The position numbers were made by a program, and so were the translations under genes. The notes under the pieces are model-generated. The model ran no database searches. It saw only the letters and a list, made by a program, of their open reading frames with translations, and had not been told where the DNA came from. A stretch of DNA of 64,000 bases from Paenibacillus barcinonensis (GTDB lineage Bacteria; Bacillota; Bacilli; Paenibacillales; Paenibacillaceae): NCBI RefSeq assembly GCF_003217495.1, contig NZ_QJSW01000003.1:124001-188000 (forward strand), written 5' to 3'. Position 1 is the stretch's first letter. Every line of letters begins with the position of its first letter. Of this stretch, positions 30,218-39,259 are shown piece after piece.

Positions 30218-31123
30218 TTACATTTTTGTCACCTGTTCCGAAGGTCGAATGCCAAGGACATGCCGCTCAATTCCGGCAAGGTCGGGAACGATGATAATTT
30301 CCGGCCACTCCCCCGCCGATTCCAGCAGCGCCGCCACATCCCGAGCCTGGCCCATGCCCAGCTCAAAACCGATGACCTGCGGCGGTGCAGGCAGCAGCTT
30401 CAGCTGCTCCAGCATGATGCGGTACGGGGCCAGCCCGTCCGGACCGCCATCCAGAGCGAGGCGCGGCTCATGATCGCGCACCTCCTGCTGCAGCCCGGCG
30501 ATATCGCCCGCCGGGATGTAGGGCGGGTTGGACACCAGGATGTCCAACCGCTCCCCGGCGAACGGGGCCAGCAGATCGCCTTCACGGAAGTCGATCTGTA
30601 CCCCGTTCGCGGCCGCGTTGCGCGCGGCCACCTGCAGGGCATCCGCCGAGAGGTCCCCGGCGGCCACCTGCCACTGCGGGCGAAGCGAAGCCATCGTTAC
30701 CGCGATGGCGCCGCTGCCCGTGCCAATATCGACGGCGCGCACAGCACCGCCGTCAAACACACGGTCGGCTTCGCGCAGCACAGCCTCGACCAGCAGCTCG
30801 GTCTCCGGCCGCGGAATCAGCACGGCCGGTGTGACCTCGAACGGCAGCCCGTAAAATTCCTGGCTGCCGATAATGTACTGCGCCGGCTCACCCGCAGCCT
30901 TGCGCGTTACAGCGTCTTCCCAGCGGCTGCGCTGCTCGCCGGGGAACGGCTCCGGCTGCATCATGTAGTACCGGGCGCCATAGACGCCCAGTACATGCTC
31001 CAGCAGCAGCCGGGCATTGTTCTGCGGCTCGTACACGCCGCACTTCTCCAAAAAAGAGGAAGCCTCGACAAAGGCTTCCCGGCAGCTCTGCTCCGGCGTC
31101 ATCACAAACTGTACGCGCGTCAC
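30218..31123 (-). CDS. prmC: Release factor glutamine methyltransferase PrmC
   Basis: Methylates the Gln of the GGQ motif of RF1/RF2, improving termination. 301 residues: helical N-domain, then the SAM fold (AVDIGTGSGAIAVTMAS near 120) and the catalytic NPPYIP near 190, which binds the glutamine. GTG start at 31121-31123 with GAGGAG 8 bases upstream inside the end of prfA; the genes are almost overlapping. Like ywlC, the gene is GC-rich in the middle. Confidence 0.96.
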   Translation of the reverse strand: MTRVQFVMTPEQSCREAFVEASSFLEKCGVYEPQNNARLLLEHVLGVYGARYYMMQPEPFPGEQRSRWEDAVTRKAAGEPAQYIIGSQEFYGLPFEVTPAVLIPRPETELLVEAVLREADRVFDGGAVRAVDIGTGSGAIAVTMASLRPQWQVAAGDLSADALQVAARNAAANGVQIDFREGDLLAPFAGERLDILVSNPPYIPAGDIAGLQQEVRDHEPRLALDGGPDGLAPYRIMLEQLKLLPAPPQVIGFELGMGQARDVAALLESAGEWPEIIIVPDLAGIERHVLGIRPSEQVTKM

Positions 31124-31126
31124 AGA

Positions 31127-32194
31127 TTATTCTCCTCTTTCCATCATTTCCGTCTGCTGTGCAATCGTCAGTGCAGACAGAATCTCTTCAATCTCCCCGT
31201 TCATTACCTGATCCAGCTTGTGCATCGTCAAACCAATGCGGTGGTCGGTAACACGGCTTTGCGGGAAGTTGTACGTACGAATCCGCTCACTGCGATCCCC
31301 TGTGCCCACTTTGCTTTTTCGCTCTACCGAGATTTTCGCTTCTTCTTCCATACGTTTCATATCAAAGATACGTGTACGCAACACTTGCAGCGCTTTTTCC
31401 TTGTTGGAGTTCTGCGATTTCCCATCCTGACATGTCGCTACGATACCTGTTGGCACGTGAGTTACCCGCACCGCCGATTTCGTTGTATTAACCGATTGTC
31501 CGCCTGCTCCGCTGGAGCAGAACGTATCTACACGAATGTCCTTATCATGAATCTCGATATCAAAATCTTCCGCTTCCGGCATCACTGCAACCGTTGAAGT
31601 TGACGTGTGAATCCGTCCGCCGGATTCTGTCGTCGGAATACGCTGCACACGGTGTGCACCGCTCTCGTATTTCATTTTGCTGTACGCGCCGCGGCCGTTG
31701 ATCATGAACACAACCTCTTTGAAGCCGCCGAGGTCGTTCGTATTCACGTCCATCAGTTCGACTTTCCAGCCTTGTGCATCCGCATAACGTGTGTACATGC
31801 GGTACAAATCAGCCGCAAACAATGCCGCCTCATCCCCGCCAGCTGCACCGCGAATCTCCACAATGACGTTTTTGTCGTCATTCGGGTCCTTCGGCAGCAT
31901 AAGCACACGAATCAGTTCATCCAGCTCTTTCTGGCGAGTGGACAGTTCGTCAATCTCCATTTTGACCATCTCGCGCATTTCGTCATCCAGCTTCTCATTT
32001 TGCATTTCCTTCGCCGCTTCCAGATCCTCGCTCACCTGTTTGTACTCATTGTACGCATCATAAGTCGGCTGAAGATCGGATTGCTCCTTGGAATACTCAC
32101 GCAGCTTTTTGTTATCACTCGCTACATCCGGGTCACACAACAGCTCGCTCAGCTTGTCATAACGATCGGCTAACGCCTGCAATTTATCCAACAT
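31127..32194 (-). CDS. prfA: Peptide chain release factor 1
   Basis: Reads UAA and UAG stop codons. 355 residues. The GGQ motif ([17 protein letters not shown]) is near residue 230 and the stop-codon tripeptide region is [14 protein letters not shown] near 185; P-T-T stands where E. coli RF1 has P-A-T. Its substrate link with prmC is direct, as PrmC modifies the GGQ glutamine. Confidence 0.97.
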   Translation of the reverse strand: MLDKLQALADRYDKLSELLCDPDVASDNKKLREYSKEQSDLQPTYDAYNEYKQVSEDLEAAKEMQNEKLDDEMREMVKMEIDELSTRQKELDELIRVLMLPKDPNDDKNVIVEIRGAAGGDEAALFAADLYRMYTRYADAQGWKVELMDVNTNDLGGFKEVVFMINGRGAYSKMKYESGAHRVQRIPTTESGGRIHTSTSTVAVMPEAEDFDIEIHDKDIRVDTFCSSGAGGQSVNTTKSAVRVTHVPTGIVATCQDGKSQNSNKEKALQVLRTRIFDMKRMEEEAKISVERKSKVGTGDRSERIRTYNFPQSRVTDHRIGLTMHKLDQVMNGEIEEILSALTIAQQTEMMERGE

Positions 32195-32744
32195 GTATAG
32201 TCACCTCACGTTTTATTTTGTCCATGCACATGTGCATTTCAATATCGGTTGCACGTGTACCACTTGTGTACATTCTTTGGGTATTACATAATCTATAGTT
32301 CAAAATCCCACAATCCACAGGGCTCTGATCGAATCCTCTGACCGCAGCATGACATTCCAGTTTCGTGTAATATGATCGACGTATAACCTCGCTACAACGT
32401 CATCAAATCCTTTACTTTTAAAGTGATATAAATAAATCGTCTACCTCCCGGAGCTCCCCATCCCATCTTAATGATTAGAACGAACAGTTTACCATGGGTA
32501 TACGACTCTTAATTATAGCATATTCTTATGCTCCTGAACAGCAAGAGTTCACAAAGCAAACATTAAATTTTCACGCATACAAGCACAGGATCACATCGAG
32601 CCCATCGGGACGTATTCTCCATGCTTGCCAGCTCCTGTGAAGGTACTTCTTTCTTTTATTATAGCCATCACGGGTAAACAATCCAGTGGAAACGCAATCA
32701 TAGGAGCATAAATCTACACCGATGCTGCTGAATAAAATCCCAAA
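32195..32744. other. Intergenic region upstream of prfA
   Basis: About 550 AT-rich bases between prfA and the ychF terminator. Only short chance frames occur (the 62-codon frame at 32571-32759 runs out of the terminator stem and has no family features). It should contain the prfA promoter, not identified. Confidence 0.5.
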
Positions 32745-32785
32745 CAAAAACAGCACCATTCTCTGTACAAGAGAGCAGTGCTGTT
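32745..32785 (-). terminator. Terminator of ychF
   Basis: AACAGCAC / GTGCTGTT (32749-32756 with 32778-32785) with a second inner stem CTCT...AGAG, then TTTTTG on the minus strand, 50 bases past the ychF stop. Confidence 0.8.
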
Positions 32786-32834
32786 CTTTATTTCAACCTA
32801 TTTTAACCCAGTAAATAACAAGCTGGACTTTAGA

Positions 32835-33935
32835 TTAAACGTTAAAACGGAAGTGCATGACGTCGCCGTCATTCACCACGTACTCTTTACCTTCCAGACG
32901 CAGCTGGCCACGCTCTTTGGCACCGTTCATGGAACCCGCTGCAAGCAGATCGTCGTAGGAAACGACCTCTGCACGGATGAAGCCGCGCTCGAAGTCCGTA
33001 TGAATGACACCCGCTGCGCCAGGCGCTTTGGTGCCTTTACGGATGGTCCATGCACGAACCTCTTGCACACCCGCTGTAAAGTACGTGTACAGGCCGAGCA
33101 GCTTGTAAGCCGCTTTGATGAGCAGGTTCAGACCGGATTCCTGAATACCCAGCTCTTCGAGGAACATTTGTTTATCCTCGCCTTCCAGCTCGGAGATTTC
33201 TTCCTCCACCTTCGCACTGATTGGCACCACTTCTGCATTTTCGGCAGCAGCGAATTCTCTAACTTTTTGCACATATGCATTGTTCGCTACATCACCGATT
33301 TCGTCCTCAGCCACGTTGGCAGCATACAGAACCGGCTTCAGCGTAAGCAAGTGCAGATCACGTACGATCAGACGCTCTTCATCGGACAGCTCCATGCTGC
33401 GTGCAGGCATATCTTCATAAAGCACCGCTTTGACCTTCTCCAATACTTCCACTTCCTGAGCAGCCGTTTTGTTGCCGCCCTTCATGTTTTTCTTGGAGCG
33501 TTCAATTTTCTTCTCCACACTCTCGATATCCGCCAGAATCAGCTCCAGGTTAATCGTCTGGATGTCGCTGATCGGATCAATTTTGCCATCTACGTGTGTA
33601 ATGTTCTCGTCTACGAAGCAACGTACTACGTGTACAATCGCATCCACCTCACGGATGTGGGCAAGGAACTTGTTCCCCAGACCTTCACCCTTGGATGCCC
33701 CGCGCACCAGACCTGCGATATCTACGAATTCAAATGCAGTAGGAACCGTTTTTTTCGGTTCAACCAGTTCGGTCAATTTGTCCAAACGCTCGTCCGGTAC
33801 TTCAACGATCCCCACGTTCGGGTCAATCGTACAAAACGGATAGTTCGCGGACTCGGCACCTGCTTGTGTAATTGCATTAAACAATGTAGATTTGCCAACG
33901 TTCGGCAGACCTACGATACCAGCTTTCAAAGCCAT
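32835..33935 (-). CDS. ychF: Ribosome-binding ATPase YchF
   Basis: Obg-family P-loop protein that prefers ATP. 366 residues: G1 GLPNVGKSTLFNAIT at residue 8, G3 DIAGLVRGASKGEGLGN near 70, and the base-recognition motif reads N-x-x-E (AANVAEDE) instead of NKxD, which explains the ATP preference. The C-terminal TGS-like domain (TYFTAGVQEVRAWTIRKG; ERGFIRAEVVSYDDL) is complete. Linked to stress responses in other bacteria. Confidence 0.97.
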   Translation of the reverse strand: MALKAGIVGLPNVGKSTLFNAITQAGAESANYPFCTIDPNVGIVEVPDERLDKLTELVEPKKTVPTAFEFVDIAGLVRGASKGEGLGNKFLAHIREVDAIVHVVRCFVDENITHVDGKIDPISDIQTINLELILADIESVEKKIERSKKNMKGGNKTAAQEVEVLEKVKAVLYEDMPARSMELSDEERLIVRDLHLLTLKPVLYAANVAEDEIGDVANNAYVQKVREFAAAENAEVVPISAKVEEEISELEGEDKQMFLEELGIQESGLNLLIKAAYKLLGLYTYFTAGVQEVRAWTIRKGTKAPGAAGVIHTDFERGFIRAEVVSYDDLLAAGSMNGAKERGQLRLEGKEYVVNDGDVMHFRFNV

Positions 33936-34126
33936 GTATATGACAACTCCTCATTCATTACTTGTTCGGTATGGATAATCCTAACCATTATATATGACAA
34001 ACCCCGAGGCATCAAGGAACTTCGCTGATTCATCACCATATCCATCGCCAGCCATCCATTCTGCAATTCTCTAATTTCCACATCTATATGTGCCTGCTGA
34101 TTGGTCATATGTTTCATGTCACTCAC
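33926..34126 (-). CDS. Possible small protein between a GNAT gene and ychF
   Basis: Frame of about 65 codons (GTG or inner ATG start) whose end overlaps the first bases of ychF. The product has a protein-like opening (TNQQAHIDVEIRELQNGWLAMD) but no recognised domain and no clear ribosome site. It could be a coupled small protein or chance. Confidence 0.3.
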   Translation of the reverse strand: MSDMKHMTNQQAHIDVEIRELQNGWLAMDMVMNQRSSLMPRGLSYIMVRIIHTEQVMNEELSYTWL

Positions 34127-34161
34127 TCGACCTGGGTGAATGATCCGTTTGCATTACAGGA

Positions 34162-34650
34162 TTATCCCTGGTCTTTGTCTTTGTTCTTAATCTCCTTGTA
34201 CATCGTCAAGTCTGTCACTTCATAGCCCATTTTGCGATACAGACTGCTTGCCCGCTCATTATGTCCAAACACATGCAGGCCAATGCGGTCCACGTCAAGA
34301 CTCTGTGCGGTCTTTTCAAGCACCTCCATCGTCTCTGTGCCATATCCTTTGCCACGATGTGCTTCTTCTACAACGATATCCAACAGAAATGCTTCTTTTC
34401 CGCGGCGGTTTTCCGTAACATTAAACCAGATATATCCGACAATGCCATCCACTGAATGCACCAGATTGTACACATAAGCCCCTGGCGTGTCTAACCCCTC
34501 TGGCAAGTAACGCTTATACGATTCCTCTGCCCGCTCTAGCGCCTCCTCCGGCGCCCATGTACCCGCTTCTATCTTTTCTTCTGCAAAATCTGCGATTGAA
34601 CGACTGCGAAAGCTCGCAAATTGCTCCGCGTTCATTGGCAACAATTCCAT
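34162..34650 (-). CDS. GNAT family N-acetyltransferase
   Basis: 162 residues of the GCN5 fold. Motif A, which binds the acetyl-CoA pyrophosphate, is visible as VVEEAHRGKGYGTETMEVL near residues 95-113 (R-G-K-G-Y-G), followed by VDRIGLHVFGHNERASSLYRKMGYE, the family's C-terminal beta-alpha-beta with an Asn and a Tyr. The acceptor substrate cannot be inferred. ATG at 34650 has GAGGAGGAA upstream. Confidence 0.85.
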   Translation of the reverse strand: MELLPMNAEQFASFRSRSIADFAEEKIEAGTWAPEEALERAEESYKRYLPEGLDTPGAYVYNLVHSVDGIVGYIWFNVTENRRGKEAFLLDIVVEEAHRGKGYGTETMEVLEKTAQSLDVDRIGLHVFGHNERASSLYRKMGYEVTDLTMYKEIKNKDKDQG

Positions 34651-34799
34651 GCTGTATTCCTCCTCATCTGGATGTGATCGCTCAGCTGTGATTTATGTAT
34701 ATTTTTACATCCAATTGATCTTAGTCTATTATACCTCATTGTACTGTACGCTGATGGTGTAAGTTAGGCATTTCTCTTTTTTCCATGTCTACTTATGTT

Positions 34800-34838
34800 A
34801 AAATATAAGGGCGAGCGACCGGCCAAAGCTTCTCGCCC
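34800..34838 (-). terminator. Terminator of the Spo0E-like gene
   Basis: GGGCGAG / CTCGCCC (34809-34815 with 34832-34838) followed by TTATATTTT on the minus strand, directly after the stop codon. Confidence 0.7.
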
Positions 34839-34851
34839 ATAGGTCGATGGG

Positions 34852-35022
34852 TTATTCCATCGGCTTTACCCTTTTCACAGCATTGTACCGATTAATCAGC
34901 TCGTCCAGCACCATGGACTGATGAATTACCTGAGGGTGCAGAAGGTCGCCATACTCCGTTTTTAATTGATGGAGTCTCTCCCTCGCTTCCTCAATTCGCA
35001 GTTTGAGTTCGTCACGATCCAT
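34852..35022 (-). CDS. Spo0E-family aspartyl-phosphate phosphatase
   Basis: Very short gene, 56 residues. It carries the Spo0E signature: an N-terminal amphipathic helix (LKLRIEEARERLHQLKTEY), a short linker, then HQSMVLDELINRY, which holds the S-x-x-L-D core of the family. Such proteins dephosphorylate Spo0A~P and so delay sporulation. The start ATG at 35020-35022 follows GGGAGGGG 4-5 bases upstream, an excellent ribosome site, and its own terminator follows. Which phosphorelay protein it acts on cannot be told. Confidence 0.85.
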   Translation of the reverse strand: MDRDELKLRIEEARERLHQLKTEYGDLLHPQVIHQSMVLDELINRYNAVKRVKPME

Positions 35023-35270
35023 AACACCCCTCCCTGCTGTACCATTTTAGAACATCCTGCTAATTAGCAGAAATTCAAATAAACCCCAACAGTGTGTAAC
35101 AAAAAAAACACCCCTTACCCGAAAAGGCTCTGATCAATCTATCACGCTTGTCTGTTCAAAGAGCATTTCGAAAGCTGAGGATGTATTCGGGCGAAAACTG
35201 TTTTTCGTCAGGTACAATATCATTGTGTCTATTATTACATATTGACAATGCCTGTGTTTCTTTTCAATTT

Positions 35271-36285
35271 TTACGATTTAACATTTGCGCTATACAATCT
35301 TTGAATCTTCTCGATAAGCTGTTCTGCGCTTGGCTTAGCGCCCCGTCCGGTTGCATAGTGCTGCAAATCATCAAATAGCCCCAAGCAATCCAGAAGACCA
35401 TCCTTATTCATATTTTCAATTGCAAATTCCATGCCTTTGCGAATATACCCTACACCTCTGTCATAATCATTATTCTTCAAATAGTATGTACCTAGTCCTG
35501 CCAGCAGCATACCGTATTGGTCATTCGTATACTGTTTGTTCATTTTTCCAAATCGGCTGCTTTGCTCCTCGTACACCCGATAGGACTGATACTCATCAAG
35601 AACAGAATCAATATTGATATTATGCCGATTCGCTGCGGTTACAATCCCGCATAGTGCAGGGAACACTTCTTTTTTTCGATCAGAGATATACTTTAAATAG
35701 TCTTTAGTGCATCGAATTGGTAAGGTTCGTCAAGCCGTTGAACAAAGAGCTCGAATTGTATGGCTAATGTCAGATTGTTGCTCTGATCATTAGAAAGCCC
35801 GATAGAAAACAAGCGGTACTGGCTTAAAGCCAGACGCTCCGAATGCTGTAATTTCTCACTCTCAGCAACACTGCGGTATAAAGGTATGCACGCCTCCTGC
35901 TTCCCCTCGCTATATAACTGTTCAGCCAGCTCAAACAGCATGGGAACATACGAGAGATGATCAACCACATATCTGACCGCAGTCTCCATATAAGAGACAT
36001 GACCCAATTCCGCGCAACGATATAAAAAGGGCCTTAGTCTTCGCCAATCCAGATTGAAATCGACTAAATATTCGTGTATGTATAGTTCATATAAGTGGCC
36101 TTCAGGTAAGCCCATCCAGCAGTAATCCGATCCAACTGGTTCAAGCCTATCGGACGAAGTCCTTTCAAGGTGCCGCTTAGTGTCCCGGAATTAACACCTG
36201 AAATCTCTGAAAAACGATGAATGGTCATCCGATTATTTTTCAAATATCGTTCTAAATGGTCACAAATTGTGGCTTTTGAATTCAA
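35271..36285 (-). pseudogene. Broken HTH (XRE-like)/TPR regulator
   Basis: Three pieces on one strand together look like a single HTH-TPR regulator of a type common in Paenibacillus (about 430-440 residues as I recall). Piece 1 (36285 down to about 36115) encodes an HTH domain, RFSEISGVNSGTLSGTLKGLRPI, from a TTG start. At about 36114-36118 the reading moves frame: GGATGG stands where GGAATGG would give the expected I-T-A-G-M-G-L, a one-base loss. Piece 2 (36115-35693) is TPR-like helical sequence and ends in a stop right after FDALKTI. Piece 3 (from about 35690, KYISDRKKEVFPAL) continues in another frame to 35271. The join of 2 and 3 seems to lack a block of 100 or more residues. Confidence 0.7.
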
Positions 36286-36493
36286 AGGGACACCGCCTTC
36301 CCATGAAATTAAGCTCGATCAATGAAATCATACAATATTTATGTAATTATCATCATTTTTTACTTGTGGATTGTCTACTATATCAGTGGATACAATAACG
36401 TGGGAAAACACCCAAACACATCGGATTAGATCATAGATGAGTCTAGGTGTTTTTAGTTTTCCACCTTATTTTGTGATCATTGCATTCCACAAT
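36286..36493. other. Spacer between the broken regulator and the CRISPR array
   Basis: About 208 AT-rich bases. An inverted repeat GGAAAACACC ... GGTGTTTTTAGTTTTCC lies at about 36401-36463 with a long loop; it may be a weak terminator for transcription leaving the array or may mean nothing. Confidence 0.35.
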
Positions 36494-37477
36494 ATGAATT
36501 TTCACGCACTCCATACAGAGTGCGACCAACCATGTATAACTGTTCTGATATGTACTTGTTTATTTCAATCCACGCACTCCATACAGAGTGCGACTTTCCC
36601 GGTGTAAGGCCAATTGAATGAGAGAGGTAGATTTCAATCCACGCACTCCATACAGAGTGCGACTATCCAACCCAATCAAAGCATCAATAGCTTTAAATTT
36701 CAATCCACGCACTCCATACAGAGTGCGACATCATATCCAGAAGGGATGTGAACAGACCATGAGGATTTCAATCCACGCACTCCATACAGAGTGCGACCAC
36801 CAGCACCAACTGCAATCCGATCCAGACAGCAAATTTCAATCCACGCACTCCATACAGAGTGCGACTCCTTCACAGGGGCCGTGGTACACGTATTTGCAAA
36901 TTTCAATCCACGCACTCCATACAGAGTGCGACTGGGTTATTTGCAAGTTGTTTACGATAAAACGATTCATTTCAATCCACGCACTCCATACAGAGTGCGA
37001 CTTATTATATTGAAGCATTGCGTCCGCAACTTGTATTTCAATCCACGCACTCCATACAGAGTGCGACGGCCTTTGAGATCGTAGCGATCTGCACTGATAG
37101 TAAATTTCAATCCACGCACTCCATACAGAGTGCGACTTCATGTTTAACCTCTAAATAAATCACATAACAGGTATTTCAATCCACGCACTCCATACAGAGT
37201 GCGACCGTTTCCCATTGACGGCAGCCTTGACCAGACATCTATTTCAATCCACGCACTCCATACAGAGTGCGACGTATATCTGGGACATCACAGCTGAGTA
37301 TCTTCAGAATTTCAATCCACGCACTCCATACAGAGTGCGACGTGATCCCATGTTCAGAAACTTTGTAGCAAGTCAGATTTCAATCCACGCACTCCATACA
37401 GAGTGCGACTGCAAGTCCGTGTATGAAGTGATCTTTGGATCAGGATTTCAATCCACGCACTCCATACAGAGTGCGAC
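36494..37477 (-). CRISPR. CRISPR array, type I-C-like repeat, 15 repeats and 14 spacers, no cas genes beside it
   Basis: Fourteen identical 33-bp repeats plus one degenerate copy. In crRNA sense (minus strand) the repeat begins GTCGCACTCTGTATGGAGTG and ends CGTGGATTGAAAT, with the GCACTC...GAGTGC hairpin and GAAAT tail typical of type I-C. Repeat starts on the plus strand: 36494 (degenerate), 36562, 36631, 36697, 36765, 36833, 36900, 36969, 37035, 37104, 37173, 37241, 37309, 37377, 37445. Spacers are 33-36 bases, all different. The copy at 36494 has lost its tail sequence, so it is the distal end and new spacers enter at the 37477 side. No cas gene exists elsewhere in the window. Confidence 0.98.
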
Positions 37478-37670
37478 AGCGAAAAACAGCGTTATAACGT
37501 TGAATTAGTATAACTAATTACGTAATTCCAATTTTATATACGATGAATTCAACAATTACAACAGAAAATAGATATAAACAAACGAAATTCGTTGCCAAAA
37601 GGGAATTCCCCATGCAATTTCAGGTGCGAATCTCCCAGGGAAATCATGTGAGCTTGGGGTTCGCACCACA
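37478..37670 (-). promoter_or_regulatory. CRISPR leader with conserved-looking hairpin
   Basis: AT-rich stretch directly upstream (minus sense) of the youngest repeat. At 37622-37667 an inverted repeat GGTGCGAA ... TTCGCACC flanks CTCCCAGGG / CTTGGGG. This matches my memory of a conserved inverted repeat in type I-C leaders next to cas2. If so, the array kept its leader although the cas genes are not adjacent. Confidence 0.55.
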
Positions 37671-37718
37671 TCATCCCTCTTACACACTTCAGCACATGTA
37701 CGTAGACTCCTCATCAAT

Positions 37719-37917
37719 CGCTAACGATCTCCAGTGACGCTATTTAGCCTATTTCGGGCATTCTGAGATTGTAACGATCCCCAGGAACCTTATTTGCTTG
37801 AAAAGCTGGGATTTACGCCAAATTTCAGAGGTTTTCACCCGAATAACGCTTCTGGTGATCGTTAGATTTGGAAACACTGTGCAAAGGGCGAAATAAGGTT
37901 TTGTGAGATCGTTAGCG
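37719..37917. repeat. Nested inverted-repeat element (REP/BIME-like)
   Basis: Four copies of a motif close to CTAACGATCtCCAGaanCgTTATTT lie in the order A-B-C'-D': A about 37719-37747 and B about 37771-37796 on the plus strand, C about 37841-37866 and D about 37889-37917 on the minus strand. A and D share 13 identical bases (CGCTAACGATCTC). The whole 200 bases could fold on itself. It lies between the CRISPR leader and fni, with no gene. Confidence 0.65.
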
Positions 37918-37949
37918 TGCTCAATGACCTGCTTCCCACTCCCTCAACA

Positions 37950-39017
37950 TTATCGCCGCTCCACCAGACGTTCTGTCTGCTTCACATCTGCAATGCTGCC
38001 TGCACCGATGCCAAACATAACCGTGCGTAGCTCGAACTCGACCTGCTCCAGCCGCTCGGATAACGCTTCGTCGGAGGTAACGGCCGATTCGAGCAGCGAG
38101 CGGCCAAAGCCTGCGAGGTCAGCACCCAGCGCGAGCGCTTTGGCGGCATCCACGCCCGTGTACAGTCCACCGCTGCCGATCAGCGCCCCGTCTGGATTCA
38201 GTGCGCGCACGTCCTGAATGCACTCTGCTGTCGGAATGCCCCAGTCGGCAAAGGCTTCCGCCGCTGCCCGGCGTACCGGGTTGTTATTGCGATACTTCTC
38301 TACCTGTACCCAGCTTGTACCGCCTGCGCCAGCCACATCAATGAACGATATCCCCGCTTCGTACAGCCGCTGCGCCGTCATGCCATCAATGCCAAAACCA
38401 ACTTCCTTTACGCCGACAGGCACCTCCAGTTCAAGACACAAGCTCTCGATCCGCTGGTACAGACCGCTGAAGTTTGTATTGCCCTCCGGCTGGAATACCT
38501 CCTGCAGCGTGTTCAGATGCAGGACAAGCAGATCCGCGCCAGCGATATCCACGGCACGCTGGAAATCAGCTGTGCTGAAGCCATAGTTCAGCTGAACCGC
38601 GCCCAGGTTCGCGATCACCGGGATGTCCGGTGCCCAGCGTCGGACATCAAATGTGCTCGCGAGCTCGGGCTGCTCTACTGCAGCCCGGATCGAGCCTACC
38701 CCGAGCGCCCAGCCTCTGGCGTTCGCTACCCGCGCCAGGCGCTCATTGATGGCGCCTGTCGTTTGACTTCCACCCGTCATCGAACTGATGAGCAGGGGTG
38801 TGCGCATTTTTTTGCCAAGGAACGCAGTGTCCAGACACACCTCTTCAAAATCCAGCTCAGGCAGCGGATGATGCCGGAATGCATACTTTTCCAGCCCGCT
38901 CGTTATGCCTTCTCCTGCCACATTCTGCTCCAGACAGAGGCGTACGTGCTCCAGCTTCCGTTCTCCCGTTGCTACTTCGGGCAGCAGCCGTTTGCCGGCT
39001 CGCTCTTGTTCATTCAT
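37950..39017 (-). CDS. fni: Type 2 isopentenyl-diphosphate delta-isomerase
   Basis: FMN enzyme interconverting IPP and DMAPP, balancing the precursors for farnesyl diphosphate and carotenoids. 355 residues with a TIM barrel: RKLEHVRLCLEQN at the N-terminus, LLISSMTGG, HLNTLQEVFQPEGNTNF, the FMN-phosphate site GSGGLYTGVDAAKALALGADL and VKEVGFGI. Last gene of the carotenoid island, 243 bases after crtN-3, with a weak terminator-like structure in the gap, so it may have its own promoter. ATG at 39017 with AGGAGG upstream. Confidence 0.95.
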   Translation of the reverse strand: MNEQERAGKRLLPEVATGERKLEHVRLCLEQNVAGEGITSGLEKYAFRHHPLPELDFEEVCLDTAFLGKKMRTPLLISSMTGGSQTTGAINERLARVANARGWALGVGSIRAAVEQPELASTFDVRRWAPDIPVIANLGAVQLNYGFSTADFQRAVDIAGADLLVLHLNTLQEVFQPEGNTNFSGLYQRIESLCLELEVPVGVKEVGFGIDGMTAQRLYEAGISFIDVAGAGGTSWVQVEKYRNNNPVRRAAAEAFADWGIPTAECIQDVRALNPDGALIGSGGLYTGVDAAKALALGADLAGFGRSLLESAVTSDEALSERLEQVEFELRTVMFGIGAGSIADVKQTERLVERR

Positions 39018-39185
39018 GATGAGACCTCCTATGTGAGAATGATGGACATGGGCAGGAATGAAAGCATTTCATTCATGTATCCGGTTTCGCGCTTCCTGCT
39101 CTCTGCCTCCTTACCTGCTCCGTATCTCTCGTTTCTATGTAAACAACTCTATCCAGTATACCGTTCCTGTTCACTCAATGAAAGA

Positions 39186-39239
39186 ATGCTCCACGACCCC
39201 ATGAGTTAATAATAATAATCTATTGGAATACCGGAGCAT
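39186..39239 (-). terminator. Weak terminator-like hairpin between crtN-3 and fni
   Basis: ATGCTCC / GGAGCAT (39186-39192 with 39233-39239) with a 40-base loop and TTC-TTTC tail on the minus strand. Could end the crt operon, but the long loop makes it doubtful. Confidence 0.35.
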
Positions 39240-39259
39240 CCTTTTCTCCTTACTTTACT

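Noticed and set aside
30260..31597. 445-codon plus-strand frame
   Set aside because: It lies opposite prmC and prfA, whose motifs (NPPYIP, GGQ) fix the minus strand as coding; the plus product has no family features.
32571..32759. 62-codon minus-strand frame upstream of prfA
   Set aside because: Begins in the ychF terminator stem, no ribosome site, no homology recognised.
36618..37508. Open frames on both strands rich in repeated NPRTPYRVR, SIHALHTECD or HSVWSAWIE segments
   Set aside because: They are translations of the CRISPR repeats and spacers, not proteins.
37543..37737. 64-codon plus-strand frame after the CRISPR array
   Set aside because: It covers the proposed leader with its inverted repeat and lacks a ribosome site; explained better as leader DNA.
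37670..37949. Remnant of cas1/cas2 beside the CRISPR leader
   Set aside because: None of the six frames shows Cas1 or Cas2 motifs; the interval is occupied by the inverted-repeat element.
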